Source of the DNA: Acidimicrobiia bacterium | Lineage (GTDB): Bacteria > Actinomycetota > Acidimicrobiia > Acidimicrobiales > AC-14 | Assembly: GCA_023265045.1 (NCBI GenBank) | Contig: JAHFUQ010000002.1 | Span: 1 to 64,000, forward strand | Direction: 5' to 3' | Length of the DNA: 64,000 nucleotides | The notes under the pieces: generated by a model | The model's database searches: none | What the model saw: the letters and a program-made list of their open reading frames with translations, nothing else | Told to the model about the DNA's origin: nothing | Translations under genes and position numbers: made by a program | Shown here: one piece after another, positions 1-8,226 of the stretch | How the letters are laid out: the number at the start of each line of letters is the position of its first letter | Position numbering within the stretch: position 1 is the first letter of the stretch

Positions 1-459
1 GGGCCTAAGAGCGTCCTCACTGTCGTGGGCGTGGCCGTGCTCGTCGCGCTCGTCGTTGTCGCGGTGGTGCTCGGCGTTAGCGCGCTGGCCGGCGACACGG
101 GCGTCAAGTACACCGACCTCAAGGCCGGCGACTGCTTCAAGCGCCCCCGCGGGAGCTTCAAGAACGTCACGACGGTCGCCTGCACCAAGTCCCACGACCT
201 CGAGGTCTACGCGGTGCTCGACCACCCGGCCGCCCGCAAGGACGGCTTCCCGGGCATGGACGAGCTCGTGCGCTACGCGAGCCCGCTGTGCCTGGCCCAG
301 TTCAAGGCCTACGCGGGGGTTGCGTTCGACCAGCTCAACCTGCAGGACGAGTACATCACGCCCCGGGAGTCGGCCTGGAAGGACGGTTCCCGCCGGTTGG
401 TATGCGCCGCCGGAGCGCAGAACAACCAACCGAGCACCAAGTCGATCAAAGCCGGGTAG
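1..459 (+). CDS. Septum-formation-family membrane protein, 5' end outside the window
   Basis: The frame is open from base 1, so the GTG at 25 is probably internal and the gene is cut by the window edge. What is visible is one hydrophobic helix (about 25 residues of V/A/L/G) followed by an extracytoplasmic domain of about 115 residues. That domain carries the pattern of the actinobacterial 'septum formation' domain: DLKAGDCF at its start, VACTKSHDLEVYAV with the Cys-His pair, then a second Cys (PLCLAQF) and a late Cys (RRLVCAA). Family members are usually anchored by one TM helix or follow a DUF4190-type segment; their biochemical role is poorly known. It converges on gltB with a 19-bp gap. 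The family call rests on this Cys pattern only. Confidence 0.7.
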   Translation, partial: GPKSVLTVVGVAVLVALVVVAVVLGVSALAGDTGVKYTDLKAGDCFKRPRGSFKNVTTVACTKSHDLEVYAVLDHPAARKDGFPGMDELVRYASPLCLAQFKAYAGVAFDQLNLQDEYITPRESAWKDGSRRLVCAAGAQNNQPSTKSIKAG

Positions 460-478
460 GCCGCCCGCCGAAGGGGCT

Positions 479-3400
479 TCAGGCGCTGGCGGAGACGCGT
501 CCCTCGCGCTGGGCCTCCATGCGGCGGATGCGGTCGACGGGGGCGACGATCCACATCTGCTCGAGGGTGGCCTGCCAGTCGCGGAGCAGGTCGGCGGCGT
601 GGGGGGAGCCGGTCAGCTCCTGGTGACGTTCCATGAGCCAGCGCAGCTCCTCGACCGCCTCGGCGTCGGGCCGGGCGGCCTGGACCATGGCGGCGTTGAG
701 GCGAGCGGTGAGGCGAGCCTTGGGGTCCCAGACGAACGCCTGGCCGCCCGTCATGCCCGCGCCGAGGTTGTAGCCCACCGGCCCGAGCACGACGACGGTG
801 CCGCCTGTCATGTACTCGCACGCGTGGTCGCCCACGCCCTCGACGACGGCCACTGCGCCCGAGTTGCGCACGCCGAAGCGCTCGCCCGCCGCGCCCGCGA
901 CGTACAGCGCCCCGCCGGTGGCGCCGTACAGGCACGTGTTGCCCGCCAGGACCGGGTCGCCGGCGTCGTTCGCAGGCGGTCGGACCACGATGCGGCCGCC
1001 GGCCATGGCCTTGCCCACGTAGTCGTTGGCCTCGCCCACCAGCTCGAGTTCGATGCCGTGAGTGAGAAACGCGCCGAAGCTCTGGCCCGCATTCCCCTCG
1101 AAGGTGGCGACCACCGTGCCCGGAGGCGGACGCTCGCCGAACTCGAGCGCCAACGCGCCGCTCAGGGCCGCGCCCACGGTGCGGTCGGCGTTGCGGATGG
1201 GGTACTTCAGGGCGATCTCGGCGCCGTCCCAGACATGGCGGTAGGCGTCGGTCAGCAGGCGGTCGCCCAGCTCCGAACGTGGCTTCTGGATGGCGACAGG
1301 GGCGACGAAGTGGCGGGCCGCGGTCGGGTCGGCGGGGGGCGTGATGAGCGGCGTGAGGTCCATGGTGTTTGCCCGCTGGGAGTCAACCTCCCTCTGGCGC
1401 AGGCATTCGACCCGCCCGATCGCCTCGTCCATCGTGCGGAACCCGAGCGACGCGAGCAGGTGGCGTACCTCCTCGGCCATGAAGAGCATGTAGGCGGCGA
1501 CGCCCTCGGGCGTGCCCGCAAACTTGGCCCGCAGGTGCGGTCGCTGGGTGGCGACGCCGGTCGGGCACGTGTCCTTGTGGCAGGCGCGAGCCATGATGCA
1601 GCCTTCGGCGATCATGGCGGCGGTGCCGAACGAGTACTCGTCGGCGCCGAGCAAAGCCGCCATCAGGACGTCACGCCCCGTCATCAACCCGCCGTCCATC
1701 CGCAGCCGTACCCGGTCGCGCAAGCCGTTCTCGATGAGCGTCCGCTGGGTCTCGGCCACGCCCAGCTCCCACGGGAGCCCGGCGTGCTTGATCGACATGA
1801 GGGGCGAGGCGCCCGTGCCGCCGTTGGCGCCGGAGATGTGGATGACCTCGGCCAGCGCCTTGGCCACGCCCGCGGCGATGGTGCCGACGTTGTCCTCGGC
1901 GACGAGCTTCACCGACACGTCGGCCAGCCCGTTGACCTGCTTGAGGTCGAAGATGAGCTGGGCCAGGTCCTCGATGGAGTAGATGTCGTGGTGGGGCGGC
2001 GGGGAGATCAAGCCGATGCCGGGCTGGGTGTGGCGGAGGGTGGCGATCTCGTCGGAGACCTTGGCGCCCGGGATCTGCCCGCCCTCTCCCGGCTTCGAGC
2101 CCTGCGCCATCTTGATGTTCAGCTCGTCGGCGTAGGCGCAGTACTCGGGCGTCACACCGAAGCGGCCCGACGCGATCTGCTTGATACGGCTGTTCTTGTC
2201 GCCCGTCTCCTGGCCCCGGGTGCGGTAGCGGTACCGGGCCTCGCCGCCCTCGCCGCAGTTGGACTTGCCTCCGACCAGGTTCATGCCCTCGGCGAGGGTC
2301 TCGTGCGCCTCCCGGCTCAACGCCCCGTGCGACATGGCGCCGGTGGAGAACCGGGTCGTGATGGAACGGGCCGGCTCGACTTCGTCAAGGGGCACGGCGG
2401 GGCCGGCGGGCACGAAGTCGAGCAGGTCGTGCAGCTCGGTCGGCGGACGCGAGTTCACCATCTCGGCGAAGCGGGTGTAGTTGTCGTCGCGGCCGTCGCG
2501 CAGGGCAGACTGCAGAAGGTGGGCGGCGCGCAGCTCGTTGAGCGCCTTCACGACCGGGTCGTTGTGGGTGTGGTACTCGGCGCCCGGCTTTTTGAGGGCG
2601 CGGTAGTAACCGCCGTCGATCAGCCGGTAGCCGGCGTGGCGGGCCATGCAGTCCTCGCCCAGTTCGCCCCAGCCGATGCCGCCGACCACCGACGGCGTGC
2701 CGACGAAGCACCGGTCTACCACCTCGGGGCCGAGGCCGATGACCTCGAAGATCTGGGCGCCTCGGTAGGAGTCGACCGTCGAGATGCCCATCTTTGACAT
2801 GACTTTGAGGACGCCGTCCTCCATGGCCGACTGGAGCCGCTGCTGCGCCTCGGGCCCTGACAACTCGGTGTCGTCGTTCTCATCCGCTTCGTGGGCGACC
2901 GTTTCGAGGGCGAGCCCCGGGCAGATGGCGTCGGCCCCGTAGCCGAGCAGGCAGGCGATGTAGTGGACGTCGCGGGCGTCGTCGGCGGACACGATCAGGC
3001 TGGTGTCCATGCGCAAACCGGCGGCCACCAAGCGATGGTGGATGGCGCCGACGGCCAGCAGGGCGGGGACGGGCACACGGGTGTCGGTGACGCCGCCGTC
3101 GTCGATGACGAGCAGGCCCGTGCCGGCGCGCACGTGGGTCTCGGCCTCGTCGCACAGCCGTTCGATGGCGTTCTTGAGGCCCCCAGGCCCGTCCTCCACG
3201 GGAAAGCTGGCGTCGAGATGGGCGGCGCCGAACCCGCCGTCGTGCCCGCTCAGGACGTCGACGATCATCGACGGGTAGACGAAGAACGAGCGCAGGGCGA
3301 GCAGGTGGGCCGCTTCCGGGCGCTCGGTCAGGATCGGCTTGCGAGGGCCGAGGAGCGTGCGCAGGCTCATCACCAGCCGCTCCCGCAGGTGGTCGATGGG

Positions 3401-4867
3401 CGGGTTCGTCACCTGGGCGAACCGCTGGCGGAGGTAGTGGTGGATGGGCCGGGGCCGCCCCGCCAGGTGGGGCAGGGGCGAGTCGTCGCCCATGGAGTAG
3501 GTCGGCTCCTTGGCTTCGTTCGCCATGGCCCGCAGCACCATGGCCAGCTCTTCGCGGCTGTAGCCGTACATCGCCTGGCGACGTTCGAGGGTGTCGGGGT
3601 CGGGCGTCTGGAGGATGGGCCGGCCCTTGGGCATCTCGCGGATCCCGTCGCCGGCCCAGCGGGAGTAGGCACCGCCGGCGGCGAGGCGCTCCTTGCAGGC
3701 ATGGTCGTTGAGGAAGCCCCGGCTGGGGTCGACGAACAGCATCTGGCCCGGACCCAATCGACCCCGCTTGACCATGCCGTGGCCCGACACGTCGATCGCC
3801 CCCGCCTCGGAGCACACGGCCACGAGGCCGTCGTCGCACACCGCGTAGCGCAGGGGGCGCAGCCCGTTGCGGTCGAGGGCGGCGCCCACGCCCAAGCCGT
3901 CGGTGAACACGAGGCCGGCGGGACCGTCCCACGGCTCCATCAGCGACGCGTGGTAGCGGTAGAAGCCTCGCACCTCGGGGTCGAGGTCGCGCTCGCCCTC
4001 CCACGCCTCGGGCACGAGCATGGCGATGGCGTGGCGCACGTCGCGCCCGGCCCGGGTCAGCAGCTCGACGACGGAGTCGAGGTTGCCCGAGTCGGAGTCG
4101 TTGGGGTCGATGACGGGGTGGAACAGCTCCTCGTCGCCCAGCCCCGACTCCTCGCTGCCGAGCCGGGCGCGGGCCCGCATGCGGTTGACGTTGCCGGCGA
4201 GGGCGTTGATCTCGCCGTTGTGGCAGAGCATGCGGAACGGCTGCGCGCGTTCCCAGGTCGGGAGGGTGTTGGTCGAGAACCGCTGGTGGAAGATGGCGAA
4301 CGGCGCCTCGAAGCGCTCGTCGGCCAGGTCGAGGAAGAAGTCGGCGAGCGCGTCGGCGACGACCAGGCCCTTGTAGACGACCAAACGGAACGAGCACGAC
4401 GCCACGTACGTGCCCGCGGTCGTGGCGGCGATGCGGCGGCGCATGCGGAAGGCGGCCTTCTCGGCTGCGGCCGCGCTGGCGGCGGCGCCGTTGCGGGCGG
4501 CGAGCACGGCCTGGCGGAACGCCGGTTTGCTGTCGTCGGCAACCTGCCCGAGGATGGCGTCGTCGGTCGGCGGCGTCCGCCAGTCGACCACCTCGATGCC
4601 CTCCGCCGTCGCGGCCGCCTCCACGGCGGCACGGGGATCGTCGCCCCGGACGAACAGCTGGGCGAGGCCCATGCCCTCGCCGAACAAGGCGGGCGGGATG
4701 GGCACCAGCAGGCCGGAGCCGTCGGACGAGCGGGCGTCGGCGGCCATGGCGCCGCGGTGTTTGACGCACGCCAGCCCGCCGAGCGCGGTCTGGACGATCT
4801 CACGGGAGGAGCGGCCTTTGGCGTCGGCGACGAAACCGATGCCGCAAGCGTCGAGCTCGGGGGCCAT
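479..4867 (-). CDS. gltB: Glutamate synthase (GOGAT), large subunit
   Basis: Large (alpha) subunit of glutamate synthase, which makes two glutamates from glutamine and 2-oxoglutarate in the cytoplasm. I take ATG 4867 (1462 aa) rather than the track's 5212 start. It is preceded by AAGGAAGG at SD distance and places the class II amidotransferase nucleophile at Cys8 (ACGIGFVADAKG), which maturation would expose. Order: glutamine amidotransferase (to about 400), central domain, FMN/2-oxoglutarate synthase barrel (about 780-1150) with the 3Fe-4S signature CIMARACHKDTC (C-x5-C-x4-C), and a C-terminal GxGxG beta-helix. Length matches the usual 1450-1530 aa. No gltD (NADPH/FAD subunit) lies on either side, so it must be encoded elsewhere or another reductase is used. 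The 345-bp 5' extension in the track is noncoding. Confidence 0.96.
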   Translation of the reverse strand: MAPELDACGIGFVADAKGRSSREIVQTALGGLACVKHRGAMAADARSSDGSGLLVPIPPALFGEGMGLAQLFVRGDDPRAAVEAAATAEGIEVVDWRTPPTDDAILGQVADDSKPAFRQAVLAARNGAAASAAAAEKAAFRMRRRIAATTAGTYVASCSFRLVVYKGLVVADALADFFLDLADERFEAPFAIFHQRFSTNTLPTWERAQPFRMLCHNGEINALAGNVNRMRARARLGSEESGLGDEELFHPVIDPNDSDSGNLDSVVELLTRAGRDVRHAIAMLVPEAWEGERDLDPEVRGFYRYHASLMEPWDGPAGLVFTDGLGVGAALDRNGLRPLRYAVCDDGLVAVCSEAGAIDVSGHGMVKRGRLGPGQMLFVDPSRGFLNDHACKERLAAGGAYSRWAGDGIREMPKGRPILQTPDPDTLERRQAMYGYSREELAMVLRAMANEAKEPTYSMGDDSPLPHLAGRPRPIHHYLRQRFAQVTNPPIDHLRERLVMSLRTLLGPRKPILTERPEAAHLLALRSFFVYPSMIVDVLSGHDGGFGAAHLDASFPVEDGPGGLKNAIERLCDEAETHVRAGTGLLVIDDGGVTDTRVPVPALLAVGAIHHRLVAAGLRMDTSLIVSADDARDVHYIACLLGYGADAICPGLALETVAHEADENDDTELSGPEAQQRLQSAMEDGVLKVMSKMGISTVDSYRGAQIFEVIGLGPEVVDRCFVGTPSVVGGIGWGELGEDCMARHAGYRLIDGGYYRALKKPGAEYHTHNDPVVKALNELRAAHLLQSALRDGRDDNYTRFAEMVNSRPPTELHDLLDFVPAGPAVPLDEVEPARSITTRFSTGAMSHGALSREAHETLAEGMNLVGGKSNCGEGGEARYRYRTRGQETGDKNSRIKQIASGRFGVTPEYCAYADELNIKMAQGSKPGEGGQIPGAKVSDEIATLRHTQPGIGLISPPPHHDIYSIEDLAQLIFDLKQVNGLADVSVKLVAEDNVGTIAAGVAKALAEVIHISGANGGTGASPLMSIKHAGLPWELGVAETQRTLIENGLRDRVRLRMDGGLMTGRDVLMAALLGADEYSFGTAAMIAEGCIMARACHKDTCPTGVATQRPHLRAKFAGTPEGVAAYMLFMAEEVRHLLASLGFRTMDEAIGRVECLRQREVDSQRANTMDLTPLITPPADPTAARHFVAPVAIQKPRSELGDRLLTDAYRHVWDGAEIALKYPIRNADRTVGAALSGALALEFGERPPPGTVVATFEGNAGQSFGAFLTHGIELELVGEANDYVGKAMAGGRIVVRPPANDAGDPVLAGNTCLYGATGGALYVAGAAGERFGVRNSGAVAVVEGVGDHACEYMTGGTVVVLGPVGYNLGAGMTGGQAFVWDPKARLTARLNAAMVQAARPDAEAVEELRWLMERHQELTGSPHAADLLRDWQATLEQMWIVAPVDRIRRMEAQREGRVSASA

Positions 4868-5070
4868 GGGCCTTCCTTGGGACGCGGGACAAAAAGACTG
4901 TTGGGGGCGCCGAACTGGGGGAACTTCCTCTTCGAAGAGGCGACGCTGCCTGGCCCAGGTGGTGGCGAAGGATACAACGTTTCCGGCCTGAACGCGCGGA
5001 GTAAACGCGCAGGGCGGTCTAGTCACTACGCACGGTAAAGTTTTGCCGCGTCCCGACCGACAAGGGGCTT

Positions 5071-6936
5071 GTGACACCGCCCGCTCGATCACGACGACCC
5101 ATGCGCAGCTTCCTTGCCGCTGGCGCCTGCGTCGTCGTGGTCGCGGTCGCTGGCCGGGACGTGGGGTGGGCCGTCCAGCCGCCATCACAGGCGGTCCCCC
5201 CCTTGTCCTCAACGCCTGCCCAAACGCCTGCCGACGACGCCGGCCGGGGCTTGCGCTACGGCGGGCTGCAGCGCAGCGCTGGTTCGGGAGCGTGCCGAGG
5301 CCAGTTCGAGATGCGGCTGTCCGACGGCGCCACCGGGTGCACCCACGGGCCCGATCCTGCCCCCGACGGTGTCGACGTGCGACAGGCGGCGCCGGTCGCG
5401 TCGGTGTCGGCCGAGGCCGCCACCGCGCTGGCCGCGATGGCCTGCCAGGGCGACGGCGTCACGGGGCCCCGGGTCCAACTTGTGTACGCCCATGCCGCGG
5501 GGGTCACGGACCGGTACGCGTCCCTGCTGGCGAATTTGCAGTTGTGGGCGGCCCAGGTGGACGACGTGTTCAACCTGAGCGCGGCCGAGACGGGCGGTAC
5601 GCGCCACGTCCGGTACGTGCACGACGGGTTGTGCGTCCCCACCGTCGCCAGCGTCACCCTGACCGCGACCGGCGACGACTCGTTCACCAACACCATCAAC
5701 GAGCTGCGTGCCCAGGGCTACAACCGCAGCGACCGCAAGTACTTGGTCTGGGTCGACGCCAACGTCTACTGCGGCATCGCCCAGGTGTACAACGACGATC
5801 GGTCGGGCCAGGACAACCCCAACAACGGCCGCGGCGACGTCCCCGGGATGGTCGCCCGGGTCGACAACGGCTGCTGGGGCGGGTCGAACCTGGTCGAGGC
5901 GCACGAGCTCACCCACAGCCTCGGCGGGGTACAGCCGACCGCCCCGAACGCCACCGCCAACGACCACTGCACCGACGACTACGACCGCATGTGCTATGTC
6001 GACGCCGCCGGCGTGACGATGCGGATCGTCTGCTCGGCCACGTCCCACGAGAACCGCCTCGACTGCAACCACGACGACTACTTTTCGACCGCGCCCACCG
6101 CCGGCAGCTACCTGGCCACCCACTGGAACACGGCCAACAGCGTCTTCCTCGCAGGCGGGGGAGGCACGCCGCCGCCAACCACCGTGCCGCCGCCGACGAC
6201 GACCACGACCACGGTCCCGCCGACCACGACGACGGTCCCGCCGACCACGACGACGACGAAACCGCCGGCGACCACCACCAGCACGACGACGACGACGGCG
6301 CCGCCACCGCCGGCATCACAGGCGACCCGTTTCGTCCAGGCCGCCTACCTCGACCTCCTCGGCCGGGCGCCCTCGGCGGCGGACACCACGACGTGGGTCA
6401 ACCTGCTGAACGGCGGGCTCTCGCGGGACGCGATGGCCGGGGCGATCGTGACCAGCACCGAGTACCGCCGCCGGGTGGTGTCGAACTACTACCAGACCTA
6501 CCTGGGACGGGCGGCGACGGCCGGCGAACAGGACACGCTGCTCGGCGTCATCTCCAATGGCTGGCTGCTGGAGTGGGTCCAGGCCGCCATCCTGGCCACC
6601 CCCGAGTTTTACGGCCGGCGGGGTTCGACGGCCGGCGGCTACGTCGACGGGTTGTACAGCCTGGTGCTGGGCATGACGCCGTCCGCAACGGACCGCGCCT
6701 TCTGGGTCACCCAGCTGACGACGATCGGGCTGGACCGGATGACGGTGGCGCTGGCGTTCACCACGTCGGCGCTGGCCCAAACCCAGGCCGTGAACTTCGC
6801 CTACACGACGTTCCTCCGGCGGGCGGCCGACGCCGCTGGCGCCACGTTCTGGACCGGCCAACTCGCGGGCGGGCTGCGCCAGGAGTACATGTACGCCTTC
6901 TTCGTGGGGTGCACCGAGTACTACGCCCGGGTTTGA
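5071..6936 (+). CDS. Secreted HExxH metalloprotease-like protein with Thr/Pro linker and DUF4214 repeats
   Basis: 621 aa. GTG 5071 has an aagggg SD; ATG 5101 is an alternative, and both keep a signal peptide (RSFLAAGACVVVVAVAG). Residues about 70-370 form a catalytic-looking domain with EAHELTHSLGG (HExxHxxG zinc-protease motif) and several Cys pairs (NGCWGG, DHCTDDYDRMCY) suited to extracellular disulfides. A low-complexity linker of PPTTT repeats (about 370-415) leads to DUF4214 repeats (RFVQAAYLDLLGRAPS; YYQTYLGRAAT; ATPEFY), a helical module of secreted proteins thought to bind surface polysaccharide or neighbouring proteins. Divergent from gltB. Protease activity is inferred from the zinc motif; I see no close named family. 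Confidence 0.75.
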   Translation: MTPPARSRRPMRSFLAAGACVVVVAVAGRDVGWAVQPPSQAVPPLSSTPAQTPADDAGRGLRYGGLQRSAGSGACRGQFEMRLSDGATGCTHGPDPAPDGVDVRQAAPVASVSAEAATALAAMACQGDGVTGPRVQLVYAHAAGVTDRYASLLANLQLWAAQVDDVFNLSAAETGGTRHVRYVHDGLCVPTVASVTLTATGDDSFTNTINELRAQGYNRSDRKYLVWVDANVYCGIAQVYNDDRSGQDNPNNGRGDVPGMVARVDNGCWGGSNLVEAHELTHSLGGVQPTAPNATANDHCTDDYDRMCYVDAAGVTMRIVCSATSHENRLDCNHDDYFSTAPTAGSYLATHWNTANSVFLAGGGGTPPPTTVPPPTTTTTTVPPTTTTVPPTTTTTKPPATTTSTTTTTAPPPPASQATRFVQAAYLDLLGRAPSAADTTTWVNLLNGGLSRDAMAGAIVTSTEYRRRVVSNYYQTYLGRAATAGEQDTLLGVISNGWLLEWVQAAILATPEFYGRRGSTAGGYVDGLYSLVLGMTPSATDRAFWVTQLTTIGLDRMTVALAFTTSALAQTQAVNFAYTTFLRRAADAAGATFWTGQLAGGLRQEYMYAFFVGCTEYYARV

Positions 6937-6943
6937 AACGCTT

Positions 6944-6981
6944 CCGGAGCCGAGGTGACGCTGTGGTCACTTCGGCTCCGG
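6944..6981. terminator. Bidirectional hairpin terminator between convergent genes
   Basis: Two 16-nt arms, CCGGAGCCGAGGTGAC and GTCACTTCGGCTCCGG, pair fully with one G-U wobble around a 6-nt loop. It lies 7 bp after the metalloprotease stop and 17 bp after the plsC stop on the other strand. There is no U tract on either side, as often seen in high-GC actinobacteria. Confidence 0.75.
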
Positions 6982-6998
6982 GGAAGCTCGGCGGCGCC

Positions 6999-7913
6999 TC
7001 AGGGCCAACGCTTGCCGGCGGACGAGCTGCGGCGCTTGTGGTCCCCGAGCGCCCACGACCGCCGCCAAGCGCCGGCGTCGGGACCGCCCAACGACGGGGT
7101 GGTGTTGTCGGCGGCGCGGCGGCGGGCGGTCCACCAGTCACTGGCGCCTTCGTCGGCCAAGATTGCGACGGTGGCCTCCAGCCGCGCGGCGAGGCGGCGG
7201 GCGTCCTCGCCCTCGCGCGGTCGCAGCGGCGGGCCGAACGTCACGTGCACGCCCGGCCCCCGACCGAGTGGGCCGCCCACGGGGGTCGGCAGCTTCTTAC
7301 CCTTCTTCTGGACCTTGCGGGTGCCCTCGATGTGCACCGGCACCAGCGGCCGCCCGCACCGGATGGCGAGGTACGCGGCGCCGCCGCGGAAGTCCTGCGC
7401 CCACCCGTCGGGGCTGCGACCGCCCTCGGGGAAGATCACGAGGCTCCAGCCGTCGTCGAGCAGGTCGGCGGCGAGGTCGGAGGACCGGCGGTTGATCCGG
7501 GTGCGCTCCATGGGAATGGCGCCGAGGGTGAGGGCCGACGCCGCGCTCTTGACCCGACTGTCGAAGAAGTAGTCGGCGGCCGCCGCGACCTGGGCCTTGT
7601 GGCGGAACCGGTCGGGGAGCGAGGTCAACAACAGCGGTGTGTCGAGGTGGCTGTGGTGGTTGGCGGCGAAGACGGCCGGCGCGTCGAGGTCCTGGATGCG
7701 GTCCAAGCCGTGGACCGTGGGCGACCCGAGGACGTGGACGAGCGGCCGCAGCACGTCGTCGAGGATCACCGCCCGGGCGAGCCGGGCCGCGTAGCTGCGG
7801 GACCAGTCGGTGTCGTAGTGCACGCCGGTGCGCTTCTCGACCGGCGGCCGGGGCACGCTCGTGGGCCAGCTCGGCTTGCCCAGAGGGAACGGCGCCCGGA
7901 GCCGCACGTTCAC
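6999..7913 (-). CDS. plsC: 1-acyl-sn-glycerol-3-phosphate acyltransferase (PlsC family)
   Basis: Membrane-associated acyltransferase that transfers an acyl group to lysophosphatidate or a related acceptor. The start is set by a GTGA overlap: GTG 7913 shares bases with the TGA of the upstream membrane-protein gene, so the track's 7946 start is less likely (304 aa from 7913). Motif I is NHHSHLD (the NHx4D form), motif III is FPEGGRSPDG, and a later LVPVHIEG segment completes the usual four-block pattern. Last gene of the five-gene lipid operon. With the FAR/HAD and alcohol dehydrogenase upstream it could esterify an unusual glycerolipid rather than make ordinary phosphatidate. Substrate not determinable from sequence. 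Confidence 0.88.
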   Translation of the reverse strand: MNVRLRAPFPLGKPSWPTSVPRPPVEKRTGVHYDTDWSRSYAARLARAVILDDVLRPLVHVLGSPTVHGLDRIQDLDAPAVFAANHHSHLDTPLLLTSLPDRFRHKAQVAAAADYFFDSRVKSAASALTLGAIPMERTRINRRSSDLAADLLDDGWSLVIFPEGGRSPDGWAQDFRGGAAYLAIRCGRPLVPVHIEGTRKVQKKGKKLPTPVGGPLGRGPGVHVTFGPPLRPREGEDARRLAARLEATVAILADEGASDWWTARRRAADNTTPSLGGPDAGAWRRSWALGDHKRRSSSAGKRWP

Positions 7914-8215
7914 GCCGCGGCTCGCGTCGACTTCATGCCCGCCCACGCGGCGGCGCCGACCACGACCATCGAGGCCAGGTCGGCGACGACGGCGCCCGCC
8001 ACGTTGCCGGCGCGGGCGTCCTCCTCGCCAAGGAGGGTGAGGTCGACCACGACGGCGGCGAGCGTTAGCAGCGCCAGCGTCTCGCTTCCGCCGTCGCCGC
8101 TACCGAAGTCGAGGGTGAGCCCGACGATCAGGGCGCCCACCATCGTCAGCGCGGTCCCCGCCAGGATGGCGGTCGCGGCCGCGCCGCCGATCGGATCGCC
8201 GTCGCCGTTGCTCAT
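7910..8215 (-). CDS. Small membrane protein in the lipid operon
   Basis: 101 aa from ATG 8215, which has a strong AAAGGAGA SD 6 nt upstream; the longer 195-aa track ORF reads antisense-like Arg/Pro sequence before this point. Three hydrophobic stretches (AAATAILAGTALTMVGALIVGL, ETLALLTLAAVVVDLTLL, GAVVADLASMVVVGAAAWAG) suggest a three-helix membrane protein with an acidic loop (GSGDGGSE, GEEDAR). Sits 11 bp after the LarA-like gene and overlaps plsC by GTGA, so translation is probably coupled. No family recognised. Confidence 0.75.
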   Translation of the reverse strand: MSNGDGDPIGGAAATAILAGTALTMVGALIVGLTLDFGSGDGGSETLALLTLAAVVVDLTLLGEEDARAGNVAGAVVADLASMVVVGAAAWAGMKSTRAAA

Positions 8216-8226
8216 CCGGTTCTCCT

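Noticed and set aside
56-5038. Long plus-strand ORFs (913 and 715 aa) opposite gltB
   Set aside because: They are His/Arg/Val-rich antisense shadows of gltB, typical of high-GC DNA; no motif or ribosome binding site.
6170-6310. Thr/Pro repeat tract considered as a CRISPR or satellite array
   Set aside because: The short repeats are codons of a PPTTT protein linker in frame with the metalloprotease; no spacer-repeat pattern.
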